A DNA stretch of 64,000 nt, taken from positions 1,984,001-2,048,000 of the forward strand of contig CAVTPU010000004.1 in NCBI GenBank assembly GCA_963736695.1. Direction: 5' to 3'. Source of the DNA: CAVTPU01 sp963736695 (GTDB taxonomy: Bacteria; Actinomycetota; Actinomycetes; Mycobacteriales; Micromonosporaceae). A model generated the notes under the pieces. The model was not told where the DNA came from, ran no database searches, and was given only the letters and a program-made list of their open reading frames with translations. Shown here piece by piece: positions 33,504-42,803 of the stretch; the first letter of the stretch is position 1, and each line of letters begins with the position of its first letter. The position numbers and the translations under genes were made by a program.

Positions 33504-34934
33504 TCAGCTCGCCACGCCGCCCACCGTCGTTCCGGCGTCGTCCACCCGACGGCGTCTGCGGGCAACGACCAGGCGGATCGCGACGGCGGTGATCGTCCCG
33601 AAGAGCACCGCACCAGCAGCGAGCAGCACCGCCGACCACGACGCTTCCCAAGGGGCGGGCTGCGGCGCCGGAGCGTCGAAGACAGCGTTCTCCAACGCGT
33701 CACGGGCGACGTCGACTTCGGCGACGGGAAGGGCGAGTGCGAGCATCACCCGCAGTTCACCTGTGTCGTCGACCCACCCGAACGTCGTGTGGAGATCGGC
33801 GTCGAAGACGGGCTGGCCGCCGGGTCGCCAACCGAGCAGATGATGCGGATGAAAGGCGAGCGCCCGTGATCGTGGATCACCGCGACGCGGTTCGCCGGTG
33901 GCGGCGTCGATGAACTCCAGTCGCCACGTGACGCGTTCATCGGCGATGCCTTCTTGCTCGGACGCGCAGTCCTCGCGGCACCCCGTGCCCACCAACACCG
34001 CGATGGACTTCCCGTCAGGGGTCCACGCGGCGGGTCCGGCGAGCAGCCCGGACGCCCGGGTCCAGCGCACCCGCCCGGTGGCGACATCGAAAGACTGCAA
34101 CTCTCCGGTGGCGTTGGGGACCACGATGGACTGTCCGTCCGGCGAGAACGCGCCGAATCGCCAGAACTGTCCGCGCCAACCCTCGCCCATCTGGCGCACC
34201 TCGCCGGTGACCAGGTCATGAACGCGGTAGAACTGCGTGTCCGTGCCATTCCCACTCCCATCGAGCACGACCTCTGTCAGCTCTGTCAACAGTCGCCGGC
34301 CGTCTGCGGACCAGGCGACCGGAGCCTCGGCACGTCTATCGACATCGCCGCCCGAGGAGGCTGCGCGACTCGACGCCGGTTCGGGCACCGCCGTCTCGAC
34401 ACCGGTCGTCATGTCAACCACGACCATCAGTTCGTCCCATGACACGGCTCCCCGCACCAAACGTCGCCCATCCGGCGAGAGCAGGACGTCGCGGCCCAAC
34501 ACCGGAGTTAATTCCGTCGCCGACCGTCCGCTCTGCTTGCGTTCCCACATGCGATAGGCGCCCGACGCGTGAAGAATGGCGATCGGGTTGGATCCGGCCG
34601 CAGCGTCAAGCCATGACAAGTGCCCGAAGACCATCACGGCCGGACCGCCCGGCCACTGACTCACCGGAGCCTGCCACGGCCAGGGTTCTCCCACCGCACC
34701 AGGAAGGTGCGTCTCCTGGCCGGCGCCGGCAGGCACACGGACCGCGAGCGTGTCCGGGCCGAATTGCCCGGCGGCCCCCGCGAAGGCCACGAGCGCCGCG
34801 ACTGTGGCGACCGCCGCTCGGACCCGGGCCCGACGGCGCTGCCGACGGCCAGCACGCCAGAAATCCTCGGTGAACGCGATGTCGGGGGCGGCGTCCGCCA
34901 GGGTTGTGAGAGTGCGCGTGATGGGCTCGGTCAT
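33504..34934 (-). CDS. Membrane beta-propeller protein, partner of the sigma factor
   Basis: The 476-residue protein starts with a cytoplasmic segment (MTEPITRTLTTLADAAPDI). A membrane helix follows (VATVAALVAFAGAAGQFG), then a large extracytoplasmic WD40/TolB-like region with repeated LSPDGRRLV, FSPDGQSIVV and WTPDGKSIAV blades, and a C-terminal helix before an Arg-rich tail. The layout resembles regulators co-transcribed with actinobacterial SigE-family sigma factors and suggests sensing outside the membrane. Its ATG overlaps the sigma-factor stop as ATGA. Confidence 0.7.
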   Translation of the reverse strand: MTEPITRTLTTLADAAPDIAFTEDFWRAGRRQRRRARVRAAVATVAALVAFAGAAGQFGPDTLAVRVPAGAGQETHLPGAVGEPWPWQAPVSQWPGGPAVMVFGHLSWLDAAAGSNPIAILHASGAYRMWERKQSGRSATELTPVLGRDVLLSPDGRRLVRGAVSWDELMVVVDMTTGVETAVPEPASSRAASSGGDVDRRAEAPVAWSADGRRLLTELTEVVLDGSGNGTDTQFYRVHDLVTGEVRQMGEGWRGQFWRFGAFSPDGQSIVVPNATGELQSFDVATGRVRWTRASGLLAGPAAWTPDGKSIAVLVGTGCREDCASEQEGIADERVTWRLEFIDAATGEPRRGDPRSRALAFHPHHLLGWRPGGQPVFDADLHTTFGWVDDTGELRVMLALALPVAEVDVARDALENAVFDAPAPQPAPWEASWSAVLLAAGAVLFGTITAVAIRLVVARRRRRVDDAGTTVGGVAS

Positions 34935-35542
34935 CCCCGGCCTCCTTTGTCGACTGTCGCGCCGCTTCGGCGTACGGATATCTGTGGAAAGGCATCTGCG
35001 GATGGTCGCCGGCTCACCGAGCCGATCGGATCGAGTTTCGACTGCGGACCGCCCAGGTCCGCGAGTTCGGGCGCGTCTCGACGAAGCCTGGCCAACGCGT
35101 CGCGGGCTTGGCTCTTCACGGTGCCGACCGAGCAGCCCAGTGCTTCGGCCGCCTGGGCCTCGGTCAGGTCCTCGAAATATCGCAACACCAGGACGGCCCG
35201 CTGGCGTGGAGCAAGCCGGGCCAACGCTTGGCGCACCGCGAGACTCGTCACCGTCGCCGAGGTCGAGTCGGCGACCGGTAAGTCTGGAAGGTCCGAAAAG
35301 GGAGCCACCGGGGCATGTCTGCGACGCCACCACGAGACATGCTCGTGATAGATCATCTTGCGCACGTACGGGTCAACCGCCCCGCTGTGACTGACCCGTT
35401 CCCAATGCCTCGCCAGTTTGATCAGGGCGGTCTGCACGAGGTCCTCGGCGAGATGCCGGTCGCCCGTCAACAGAAACGCCACCCGGGTCAACGAGGGCAG
35501 GCGGGCTCGAACATAGTCGCGATAGGCGTCTTCGCCGTGCAT
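34931..35542 (-). CDS. SigE-family ECF-type sigma factor
   Basis: The 203-residue protein has region 2 (TRVAFLLTGDRHLAEDLVQTALIKL) and region 4 (LAPRQRAVLVLRYFEDLTEAQ, then GCSVGTVKSQARDALARLR). The order and wording match the SigE family of actinobacterial ECF-like sigma factors (the SACE/Streptomyces type). ATG 35542 is five bases behind AGGAGG. The roughly 40-residue C-terminal extension is low-complexity. It is coupled to a membrane propeller protein, which may act as its regulator. Confidence 0.88.
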   Translation of the reverse strand: MHGEDAYRDYVRARLPSLTRVAFLLTGDRHLAEDLVQTALIKLARHWERVSHSGAVDPYVRKMIYHEHVSWWRRRHAPVAPFSDLPDLPVADSTSATVTSLAVRQALARLAPRQRAVLVLRYFEDLTEAQAAEALGCSVGTVKSQARDALARLRRDAPELADLGGPQSKLDPIGSVSRRPSADAFPQISVRRSGATVDKGGRG

Positions 35543-35655
35543 GGCCACCTCCTACCTTCACCACGCGTACCTGACGCGGCGTGGAGGGGTGGCCAGACGA
35601 AAAATCTGGAGTGACGGCTCACTCCGGATTTAGTCCACGGTGGACGTCGGCCGGG

Positions 35656-36477
35656 TCAGCGCAGCGCGCGCAGGGCTACGAGCGTGGTCTCGACGTCGAG
35701 TTCCGGGTCGTCGTTGCTGGGCCACGCCCCGTCGGGGCGCTGCGTCTCGTTGAGTCGGTTCTGCGCGGCGATGATGAGGGAGTCGTCGGCGTTGACGCCG
35801 ATGCGTCGCAGCGCCACGATCATGGCGGCGGCGTCGGACGCCGCGAGGGTCTTCACCCGATCGGTGAGCGCGATGAAGATGCGGGCCGACTCGAAGAACC
35901 ATCCCATGTGGTGCATCACGGCTGCGGCGAGCCACCCGGAGACCAGAAAACCGGGCCAACCGCCCTCATAGGTGAGCTCGTCGCGGATCGCCTGCGCGGC
36001 TCGCTCCAGCGCTGCGGCGTAGGGGCTCTCGAAATAGATCGTGGGGTCGGCGACAGCCGCGGCGTCGACCGACGCGACTGCCAACCAATATGCGGCGTTG
36101 ACGGTCTGATAGAACCGCGCTTCGGGGTCGCCCGGTCGGGCCCACGGCGGGGCCACGGCCGCGAGCGCGGTGTCCTCTTCCCAGGATCCGTCGAGGCGTT
36201 GGCGCTGTGCCAGCCAGGCCAACGCCCGGGTGGCGGAGGGTCGGGCGAGGGCGTTGAGCTCGTCGAGCTCTCCGAGTCGGAAGCAGGTGGCGTCGACCGA
36301 CGCGATGTTGCTGCCGCCCGGCGCGGGCCAGGCGCCATCGGGGAGCTGTCCGTCTTCGATCTGTTGAACGATCTCGGTGGACACCTGGGAGTCGGTGCGA
36401 ATGCGGGACAAGCGGGCACGGTCGGCCGCGTCGCCACGGGCGACGACGTAGCCCACCGCAGCGTCGAGGTCTGCCAT
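35656..36477 (-). CDS. Prenyltransferase/squalene-cyclase-fold protein
   Basis: The 273-residue all-helical protein has repeated QW-like motifs (LPDGAWPAPGG, RLDGSWEEDTA, RPDGAWPSNDDPELDVETT), as in terpenoid cyclases and protein prenyltransferase beta subunits. The DxDD protonation motif of class II cyclases is not seen, so catalysis is uncertain. It starts 20 bp after the moeZ stop on the same strand, a common neighbourhood in actinomycetes. Role unknown; a ligand-binding alpha/alpha toroid is the safe statement. Confidence 0.7.
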   Translation of the reverse strand: MADLDAAVGYVVARGDAADRARLSRIRTDSQVSTEIVQQIEDGQLPDGAWPAPGGSNIASVDATCFRLGELDELNALARPSATRALAWLAQRQRLDGSWEEDTALAAVAPPWARPGDPEARFYQTVNAAYWLAVASVDAAAVADPTIYFESPYAAALERAAQAIRDELTYEGGWPGFLVSGWLAAAVMHHMGWFFESARIFIALTDRVKTLAASDAAAMIVALRRIGVNADDSLIIAAQNRLNETQRPDGAWPSNDDPELDVETTLVALRALR

Positions 36478-36497
36478 GTGTATCAGGCTACCGCCGG

Positions 36498-37706
36498 CTA
36501 ATAGGTGGGCAGCGACGGGTCGATCTGCTTGACCCAAGCCAACACTCCACCGTGGACATGCACGGCGTCGCGGAAGCCGGCGGCCTTGACTGCGGCGAGC
36601 GCCTCGGCGCTGCGGATTCCGGACTTGCAATAGAGCACGACCTGGCGATCCTGGGGCAGGTCGGCGAGCGCCCGGCCAGAGATGATCTCGCCTTTGGGGA
36701 TGAGGGTCGCGCCGGGGATCGTGACGATTTCGTGTTCGGCCGGTTCCCGCACGTCGACAAGATGCAGGGGTTTGCCGCTATTGATCCATTCGCTGAGCTC
36801 GCCGACGGTGATGGTGGAGTCGACGGCCGCCTCGGCGGCCTCGGTCGAGACCGCCCCGCAGAAGTCGTCGTAGTCGATGAGATCAGTGATGGTCGGGTTC
36901 TCCCCACAGATCGCGCAGTTGGGGTCCTTTCGTACCCGGATCTTGCGATAACTCATCTCCAGCGCGTCATAGATCATGAGTGAGCCAACGAGAGGCTCCC
37001 CAACTCCGGTGAGCACCTTGATCGCTTCGGTGACCTGAATCGAGCCGATTGAGGCGCAGAGCACACCAAGCACGCCGCCCTCCGCGCACGAGGGCACCAT
37101 TCCCGGCGGTGGCGGCTCGGGATAGAGGCAGCGATAGCACGGCCCGTGCTCGGCCCAGAAGACCGACGCCTGCCCGTCGAAGCGATAGATCGAACCCCAT
37201 ACATATGGCTTGCCCAACAGCACACACGCGTCGTTGACCAGATATCGCGTGGCGAAGTTGTCGGTGCCATCGACGATCAGGTCATATTGACGGAAGAGAT
37301 CGAAGACGTTGTCGTTGGCGAGCGCCGCGCGGTGCACGACGACGTTGATCAGTGGGTTGATCTCGCGTACCGATGCGGCGGCCGACTCGGCTTTGAGTCG
37401 ACCGATGTCGCTCTGCCCGTGGATTATCTGGCGCTGCAGATTGGATTCGTCGACCGTGTCGAAGTCGACGACGCCGAGTGTGCCGACGCCCGCCGCGGCG
37501 AGATACATCAACGCGGGTGATCCGAGGCCGCCGGCGCCGACGCAGAGCACTTTGGCGTTCTTGAGCCGCTTCTGACCGGCCATCGCGACGTCCGGAATGA
37601 TCAGATGGCGCGAATAACGACGAACCTCGTCGAGACTGAGCTCGGCGGCAGGCTCAACGAGCGGTGGCAACGACACGACGGAACCTCCCAGGCGCGGACT
37701 CTTCAT
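36498..37706 (-). CDS. moeZ: Adenylyltransferase/sulfurtransferase MoeZ
   Basis: The 402-residue protein is a MoeB/ThiF-type E1 domain fused to a C-terminal rhodanese domain. It has GAGGLGSPAL, SNLQRQIIH and DGTDNFATRY in the E1 part, and the zinc pairs CYRC and CAIC. The rhodanese active-site loop is YCKSGIRS near residue 365. MoeZ activates and sulfurates ubiquitin-like sulfur carriers for molybdopterin, cysteine and thio-natural-product synthesis. It is complete, in contrast to the zinc-less E1-like protein at 3259-4191. Confidence 0.94.
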   Translation of the reverse strand: MKSPRLGGSVVSLPPLVEPAAELSLDEVRRYSRHLIIPDVAMAGQKRLKNAKVLCVGAGGLGSPALMYLAAAGVGTLGVVDFDTVDESNLQRQIIHGQSDIGRLKAESAAASVREINPLINVVVHRAALANDNVFDLFRQYDLIVDGTDNFATRYLVNDACVLLGKPYVWGSIYRFDGQASVFWAEHGPCYRCLYPEPPPPGMVPSCAEGGVLGVLCASIGSIQVTEAIKVLTGVGEPLVGSLMIYDALEMSYRKIRVRKDPNCAICGENPTITDLIDYDDFCGAVSTEAAEAAVDSTITVGELSEWINSGKPLHLVDVREPAEHEIVTIPGATLIPKGEIISGRALADLPQDRQVVLYCKSGIRSAEALAAVKAAGFRDAVHVHGGVLAWVKQIDPSLPTY

Positions 37707-37812
37707 TGTCCCTCGCCGCCCCGGCGACGAGCCGTGACGTGGACCACTCCGGGCGAGTGCAAAAACACCCTACCCGTACGGGTAAGTGGGGTTATTCGCC
37801 TCGCGCCGACGC

Positions 37813-38694
37813 TCAGTCCGGGGGCTCGATCTGGCCGGGTGGCCCGACATATCGGCGCCCCGACGGAAAGGGCCAGCCGTTGGCCACACATCGTTGCAGC
37901 GAGAACGTCTGTTGCTGCATGACCGGGGCGAGGCTGCCGGGTTTGGGGCACATCTCGTGCCCATATCCCAGCACGTGGCCGACCTCGTGGTTGATCGCAT
38001 AACGCTGGTAGGTCGCCAGCGGCGCCCCATAGCCCGGCACCGCCGTTCGATAGCGCTCCGCGTTGATCACCGCCGTGTCGCCGACCCGGCACGAGGTGTA
38101 GGGCCGACCACGCCACACGATGTCGAGGCCGGCCGCCCGGCACAGGTCGCGGGCGGTGGCCGGGGTGGCGAGCAGCACGGTGAAGCCCCCCGGCGTGGGC
38201 TCGCTGACTCGGCGCAGGCGCAGGTCATGACCGCCGATCCAACTGCGCGGGTCGCTGAGGGTGGCGGTGACGACCGCGTCGAAGTCGGCGAGCGCGACTC
38301 CGGCGGCCGCCTCGACGCCCACCCGATAACGCATCAACCGACCGCTGTCGCCGACGACCGGCCCGACCCCGCTGGCGTATGCGATTGTTGGCGACCCTGA
38401 TGATCGACTGCTCGTGGGCGCCTGCGGTGATCGTGTCGTCGTGGTCGGCGACCGCTTTGTTGGTGAGGCGTCCGGGGCGGGCGCGCGGGCCGGATTTCGC
38501 GCTCGGGGCGCGCCGCCGGAGACCGGCTGCGCGCGTCCGTGCTCCAAGAAATAGCTCACCGAACCGCCGGTCAGCGTCGCGGCGACCCCCGCCATGACCA
38601 TGGCGGCCACGATGACCCGCGCGCTGGTGTGGCGGCGGGCGTGTCGGGGTGGGCTCGACCGGCTGATCTTGCGCGGCGGTCGCAACCAGGGCAC
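37813..38694 (-). CDS. DUF3152 secreted metalloprotease-like protein
   Basis: The 293-residue protein has an N-terminal basic region and one hydrophobic helix (ARVIVAAMVMAGVAATLTGG). A Pro/Thr/Ser-rich linker follows, then a domain with the zinc motif HEVGHVLGYGH near residue 245, characteristic of DUF3152 (archaemetzincin-like HExxHxxGxxH). Four cysteines could form disulfides. It is probably anchored outside the membrane. The GTG start at 38694 is the least certain part. It lies downstream of the low-complexity protein gene. Confidence 0.8.
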   Translation of the reverse strand: MPWLRPPRKISRSSPPRHARRHTSARVIVAAMVMAGVAATLTGGSVSYFLEHGRAQPVSGGAPRARNPARAPAPDASPTKRSPTTTTRSPQAPTSSRSSGSPTIAYASGVGPVVGDSGRLMRYRVGVEAAAGVALADFDAVVTATLSDPRSWIGGHDLRLRRVSEPTPGGFTVLLATPATARDLCRAAGLDIVWRGRPYTSCRVGDTAVINAERYRTAVPGYGAPLATYQRYAINHEVGHVLGYGHEMCPKPGSLAPVMQQQTFSLQRCVANGWPFPSGRRYVGPPGQIEPPD

Positions 38695-38750
38695 GAGTCA
38701 AGGGTGGCACGAAGGGCCCCATTCGCGTGGTCGGTCCGCCGAACTCGCCG

Positions 38751-40712
38751 TCACCCGGCTCGGTCGAGCAGCACCTCCAAGCGCCGGTTGAGCGCCGCGA
38801 GAGTGGCACGCACCACCGCGTGGCGTGGATCTCCGGCGACCAGCGCCGAACCGCTGAGCTGCTCGGCTTCGGCCCCTCGGACCAGCAGCACGACGGCGAC
38901 CGCGACCTCACAGCCGGCGAACGGCACAACCGCCGCATGCTCGACATAACACCGAGAGGGTTCGCCGTGCCCCGTGGCGGCGGCGAGCGCGTCGTTGATC
39001 GCGTGCGTGCCGGCGGTGGCGGCGAGGCGCAACAGATAAGGGTCGACTGCGGGGCCTTGGGTGTGGCCGACGCGACGGGTCGCGTCGGGACCGGTCAGTT
39101 GGACCTCCACGGTCGCGTCGAGGCCGACCGTCGTCACCCGCACATGGTCGAGCACGAGTCGGGGGGCGTCGCCTGTCCGGGCCGCCACGTCGCCCACGCG
39201 CTGGGGCGGGGCGACGACCCCAGGATCGACGGCTGGTGGTGGCGCCCACCGCGGGAGGGTCGGCACGGGTCCGGCCAGCGAGCCGAAGGCCGAGTCTTCG
39301 CTGGGCTCGGCGTCGAGCCCGAGAGTCTCGCGGAGCAACCGCGCGACGGCACGGGTGACCTCGCCGGCGTCGGCTCCTTCACGCAGCTCGATGCGCAACG
39401 TGTGACCAGAGCTGGCATTCCACCGCAGCTGGGCGTCACGGACGTTGGGCACCGACCGCACAGTGTCGATGACGGCCGCCACGTCGAACCCGTCCGGCCG
39501 CCGGTCAGGGCCGGAGTCGGAGTCGTGCTTGAGATAGGTCGCGATCCGCGACAGGTCGGTGCGGTCGGCGATGCTCGAGTCCGTGGCGGGGGTTCGCAAC
39601 GGATCGCAGGGCGGGGGCAGTGCCGGCACGTCGGGTTCTGCGGGGACCCGCTGCGGCAAGATCGGCTCGGACTCCGCCGTCGCACCGACCAAACCCCAGT
39701 CAGGCAGGCTCGACGAGTCGACGCGGACGTCCGCATCAGCCGCACCCCCGGCGATCGGCTCCAGACGGTTCAGCGGATTGAGCACGTCGACGGGCGTCAA
39801 CACCGACGGAGCGAGGATCGGAACGGCCGAGGCCGCGAAGAGCGGCGGGTCAACACCTGTCGGGCGCGCCGAGTCGACGTCATCGGCCGCGGACTCGGGC
39901 TCGGGCTCGGTGACCGTAGCCGTAGCAAACGAGTCGACGGGCACGGGCTCCCATGCCGATCGCGGGGCGTCGGTCGGGTCGACCGAATCGTCCACGTCCG
40001 GCACCGAGGCGACGGACGGTTCGACATAGGGCGGCACCAGCACTCGGGACAAAACATCGGTGTAGGGCTGCACCAGCTGCGGTCGAGCACCGAGCATCGC
40101 TGGCCGCTGGTCTGCGGGTGGCTCGCCCACCGGCTCGGCCGGCTCGGCCGCTGGCATCCAACTGTCGGCCGGCACGGTTGGCGGTTGGACAGGTTCCACA
40201 GGCGGCTCGGCGAAGACCGGTCGGATCTCGGGCGCCGACGACAACGCCGCCGGAGCGAAGGATCCGAGTCGAGCAGTCGACGGATAGGTCGACATCGTCG
40301 GAGTCTCGTCGGGGTCGCGGACGCGGGCGATGATCGCAGTCGTCTCGACGGCCCGCTCCATCAGACGACCGTCATGGATGGTTGTGGGTTCGTCTGCGTC
40401 GTACGCCGAATAGTCGGGCGAGCGTCGGGAGGCCGGAACGTCGCCGACTTCGCCGGGGTAGTCGGAATAGCGGCTTTTATATTGATAGTCCGGATATCCG
40501 AACGGCGACACGGGCGCGGGTGGCAACCATGACGGCCCCGCCACACGCGTCCTGCTCCGTTGAGCCGTGATGATCGCGGCCGTCGCCGCCGCGAGGCTCG
40601 TCTCAGTTGGCGTCAACGGTTGGGCCGTTGCCATGGGTTGGGCCGGCGCCCACTCGGACGAATGACCTGATCCGCGAGCCACATCGTCGTCGGCCCGTAC
40701 GATTTCCTCCAC
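38751..40712 (-). CDS. Long low-complexity protein with conserved C-terminal domain
   Basis: The 653-residue protein begins at GTG 40712 (aaggag at RBS distance). Residues 1 to about 380 are rich in Pro, Ala, Glu and Asp and probably disordered. The last 260 residues are ordered, with two alpha/beta parts (AAVIDTVRSVPNVRDAQLRW..., LVLDHVRVTTVGLDATVEVQL...) and end in a helix LAALNRRLEVLLDRAG. I do not recognise a named domain; proteins of this layout are seen next to DUF3152/TetR/DUF3107 genes in Micromonosporaceae. There is no membrane segment. The function is unknown. Confidence 0.6.
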   Translation of the reverse strand: MEEIVRADDDVARGSGHSSEWAPAQPMATAQPLTPTETSLAAATAAIITAQRSRTRVAGPSWLPPAPVSPFGYPDYQYKSRYSDYPGEVGDVPASRRSPDYSAYDADEPTTIHDGRLMERAVETTAIIARVRDPDETPTMSTYPSTARLGSFAPAALSSAPEIRPVFAEPPVEPVQPPTVPADSWMPAAEPAEPVGEPPADQRPAMLGARPQLVQPYTDVLSRVLVPPYVEPSVASVPDVDDSVDPTDAPRSAWEPVPVDSFATATVTEPEPESAADDVDSARPTGVDPPLFAASAVPILAPSVLTPVDVLNPLNRLEPIAGGAADADVRVDSSSLPDWGLVGATAESEPILPQRVPAEPDVPALPPPCDPLRTPATDSSIADRTDLSRIATYLKHDSDSGPDRRPDGFDVAAVIDTVRSVPNVRDAQLRWNASSGHTLRIELREGADAGEVTRAVARLLRETLGLDAEPSEDSAFGSLAGPVPTLPRWAPPPAVDPGVVAPPQRVGDVAARTGDAPRLVLDHVRVTTVGLDATVEVQLTGPDATRRVGHTQGPAVDPYLLRLAATAGTHAINDALAAATGHGEPSRCYVEHAAVVPFAGCEVAVAVVLLVRGAEAEQLSGSALVAGDPRHAVVRATLAALNRRLEVLLDRAG

Positions 40713-40853
40713 CGTGCGCTCCTTGGTCGCCTGCTGTGAGGCTACCGTGTGCGGGTAGTGAACGCTGTCGCACAAACGGCGCAGTATGGTCGAGCGGCAA
40801 GATCAGTGTTGTGCGGCCCGACCGGCGGGGCGCCGACGTGAGGGAGAATGAGC

Positions 40854-41495
40854 ATGACCTCGGCGAGTGGCACCCAGACGGCCGGCCGCCCCACCCGCCT
40901 CCCCCGGTCGGCGCGGCGCAAACAGCTTCTCGCGGCCGCGCAGGAGATCTTTGTCGCGCAGGGATATCACGCGGCGGCGATGGACGACATCGCCGAGCGG
41001 GCGGGGGTCTCGAAGCCGGTGCTCTATCAGCACTTTCCCGGCAAACACGAGCTCTATCTCGCGCTGCTCGACACGCACTGCGACTCCATCGTCGCCAAGG
41101 TGCGGTCCGCGATGGCGGCGAGCAACGACAACCGCACCCGCGTCGCCGGCGCGATGACCGCCTATTTCGACTTTGTCGATCACGAGAGTGAGGCGTTTCG
41201 CCTCGTCTTCGAGTCTGACCTGCGCAACGACCCGGCGGTGCGCGAACGCATCGAGCGGGTGGAGCGCGGCTGCGTCGAGGCCGTCACTGAGACGATCATG
41301 GAAGACACCGGGGTCAGCATGGCACGGGCCGAGCTGCTCGCCGCCGGGCTCTGCGGCGCGGCGGAGATCGGCGCTCGCTTCTGGCTCACCGGCGGCCGCC
41401 AGATTCCCCGCGCCGAGGCCGAGGCGCTGGTCGCGACGCTGTCATGGCGGGGCATCGCGAGTTTCCCCCTGCACAGCGGCGACATCATCGGCTGA
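40854..41495 (+). CDS. TetR-family transcriptional regulator
   Basis: The 213-residue protein has an N-terminal helix-turn-helix (AAQEIFVAQGYHAAAMDDIAER, then AGVSKPVLYQHFPGKHELY) typical of TetR, and a C-terminal ligand-binding helical domain. ATG 40854 is seven bases behind agggag; ATG 40848 overlaps that RBS. The position next to DUF3107, the ferritin-like gene and rhlE corresponds to the Rv3208 neighbourhood. Targets and ligand are unknown. Confidence 0.88.
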   Translation: MTSASGTQTAGRPTRLPRSARRKQLLAAAQEIFVAQGYHAAAMDDIAERAGVSKPVLYQHFPGKHELYLALLDTHCDSIVAKVRSAMAASNDNRTRVAGAMTAYFDFVDHESEAFRLVFESDLRNDPAVRERIERVERGCVEAVTETIMEDTGVSMARAELLAAGLCGAAEIGARFWLTGGRQIPRAEAEALVATLSWRGIASFPLHSGDIIG

Positions 41496-41590
41496 TCGTC
41501 GGCCCGGCCGGCGGGCGCACATGCCGATGAGGGCTCCGATCGGATAGCCTTCGACTTGCACAAGTCAGGCAGAAGCCCAGGGAGGCGTTC

Positions 41591-41818
41591 GTGGAGGTCA
41601 AAATCGGCGTTCAGTATGCGCCGCGTGAGCTCGTGCTCGAGAGTGCGCAGACACCCGCCGATGTCGCCACCGCGGTCAACGCGGCGTTGGAGAGCGGCTC
41701 CGGCGTGCTGAGCCTCGTCGACGAAAAAGGCCGGCAGGTCATCGTGCCGGTCACGAAGATCGCTTATGTCGAGATCGCCGAGTCGGTGGTCCGGCCAGTT
41801 GGTTTCACCGCTGGCTGA
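41591..41818 (+). CDS. DUF3107 small protein
   Basis: The 75-residue protein begins with GTG 41591 behind ggagg. The sequence MEVKIGVQYAPRELVLES and the ending KIAYVEIAE match the small actinobacterial DUF3107 family (the TB9.4/Rv3208A type). It has no cysteines or membrane helix and looks like a compact beta-alpha protein. Co-oriented with the TetR gene, 95 bp away. Confidence 0.88.
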   Translation: MEVKIGVQYAPRELVLESAQTPADVATAVNAALESGSGVLSLVDEKGRQVIVPVTKIAYVEIAESVVRPVGFTAG

Positions 41819-41829
41819 GGCGCACTCTC

Positions 41830-41877
41830 GATGTCCACCCCGGTCCTGGTCAGTTGTTCAGGCCCAGGGTGGACATC
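41830..41877. terminator. Bidirectional terminator hairpin
   Basis: GATGTCCACCC (41830-41840) pairs perfectly with GGGTGGACATC (41867-41877). It lies between the DUF3107 stop and the converging ferritin-like gene, whose stop codon is inside the loop. Confidence 0.65.
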
Positions 41878-42515
41878 CGTTCGGCGTGCCGGGTGGTGAG
41901 CCGCCCGAAGAGCGCCGCGATGGGGTTTTCCTCACCACCGGCTCCGATGCGCTCAAGGATGAGCTGCGTCACGACGGGGCGGTCACCCGCGACCCGTTGC
42001 GCCTGGGTGATGCCCTCGCCCAACAGTCGACGCGCCCACATCGACAGCCTGTTCGCGACTCCGGCGTCCGCGGCGATGGCGGACCGAACCTCGGCGGTGA
42101 CGAAGTCGGCGGCGCGTGACTCGTGCAGCACGTCGAGCACGAAACGCCGGTCATCGTCATCAAGCAGCGTGGCGACCTCACGGAAGAAGTCGGTCGCGAC
42201 CCCGTCGCCGACATAGGCCTTTGTCAAGGCCTCTAGCCAGTCGCTGGGCACTGTCTGGTCGTGATAGCCGACCAACGCGGCGTGGAACGGCGCCATCGCC
42301 AGCTCGGGGTCGGCCCCCATCGCTCGGACGCGGTCGACGATCCGGCGATAGTTCGCGATCTCGGCCCCGGCCATCTCACAGAAGACGCCGCGTCGGGTGA
42401 GGTCAGGTGCGAGACGCGCCTCACCCGCCATGCGGTCAAAGGCGAGCAGTTCGCCGTGGGCGAGCATGCCGAGAAGATCAACGACGGCGTCGGCATAGGC
42501 AGTGGTGTGGGACAC
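41850..42515 (-). CDS. Ferritin-like fold protein
   Basis: The 221-residue all-helical protein shows E/H residues spaced as in ferritin-like di-iron proteins: GELLAFDRMAGEARLAPDL, then FCEMAGAEIANYRRI, and later VLDVLHESRAADFVTAEV. The family (related to MiaE-like hydroxylases) is found next to rhlE in mycobacteria (the Rv3210c type). GTG start at 42515. Metal binding and oxidase activity are inferred. It is divergent from rhlE across 288 bp. Confidence 0.75.
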   Translation of the reverse strand: MSHTTAYADAVVDLLGMLAHGELLAFDRMAGEARLAPDLTRRGVFCEMAGAEIANYRRIVDRVRAMGADPELAMAPFHAALVGYHDQTVPSDWLEALTKAYVGDGVATDFFREVATLLDDDDRRFVLDVLHESRAADFVTAEVRSAIAADAGVANRLSMWARRLLGEGITQAQRVAGDRPVVTQLILERIGAGGEENPIAALFGRLTTRHAERMSTLGLNN

Positions 42516-42803
42516 GCCCGCACCCTACCGCGCCGGCCCCTCACCGGGCAGCCGTGGCTGACGGTAGCCCACCCATCACACCAGTTCAGCCACCCAGGTC
42601 GTAGAATGGTCTTGAGTATCCGCGGATGCCATGGTCACCGCCGACCGAAGACGGTCGGGTCGAATCGATCGTGACGACCCTCCGCGCCGCGCGTGCGGCC
42701 CGCGACAGCCCTTTCTCTGGCGTCGTCGTGAGCGGCCCCGCAGAAGACCGAGCGCACCCACATTGGCTGGGGCGCTCCCGACAGAGCAGGGACACCCCGC
42801 AGA

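Noticed and set aside
38727..40532. 601-codon plus-strand frame
   Set aside because: It is antisense to the low-complexity protein gene, whose C-terminal domain has a convincing protein pattern; the shadow is only Arg/Gly-rich.
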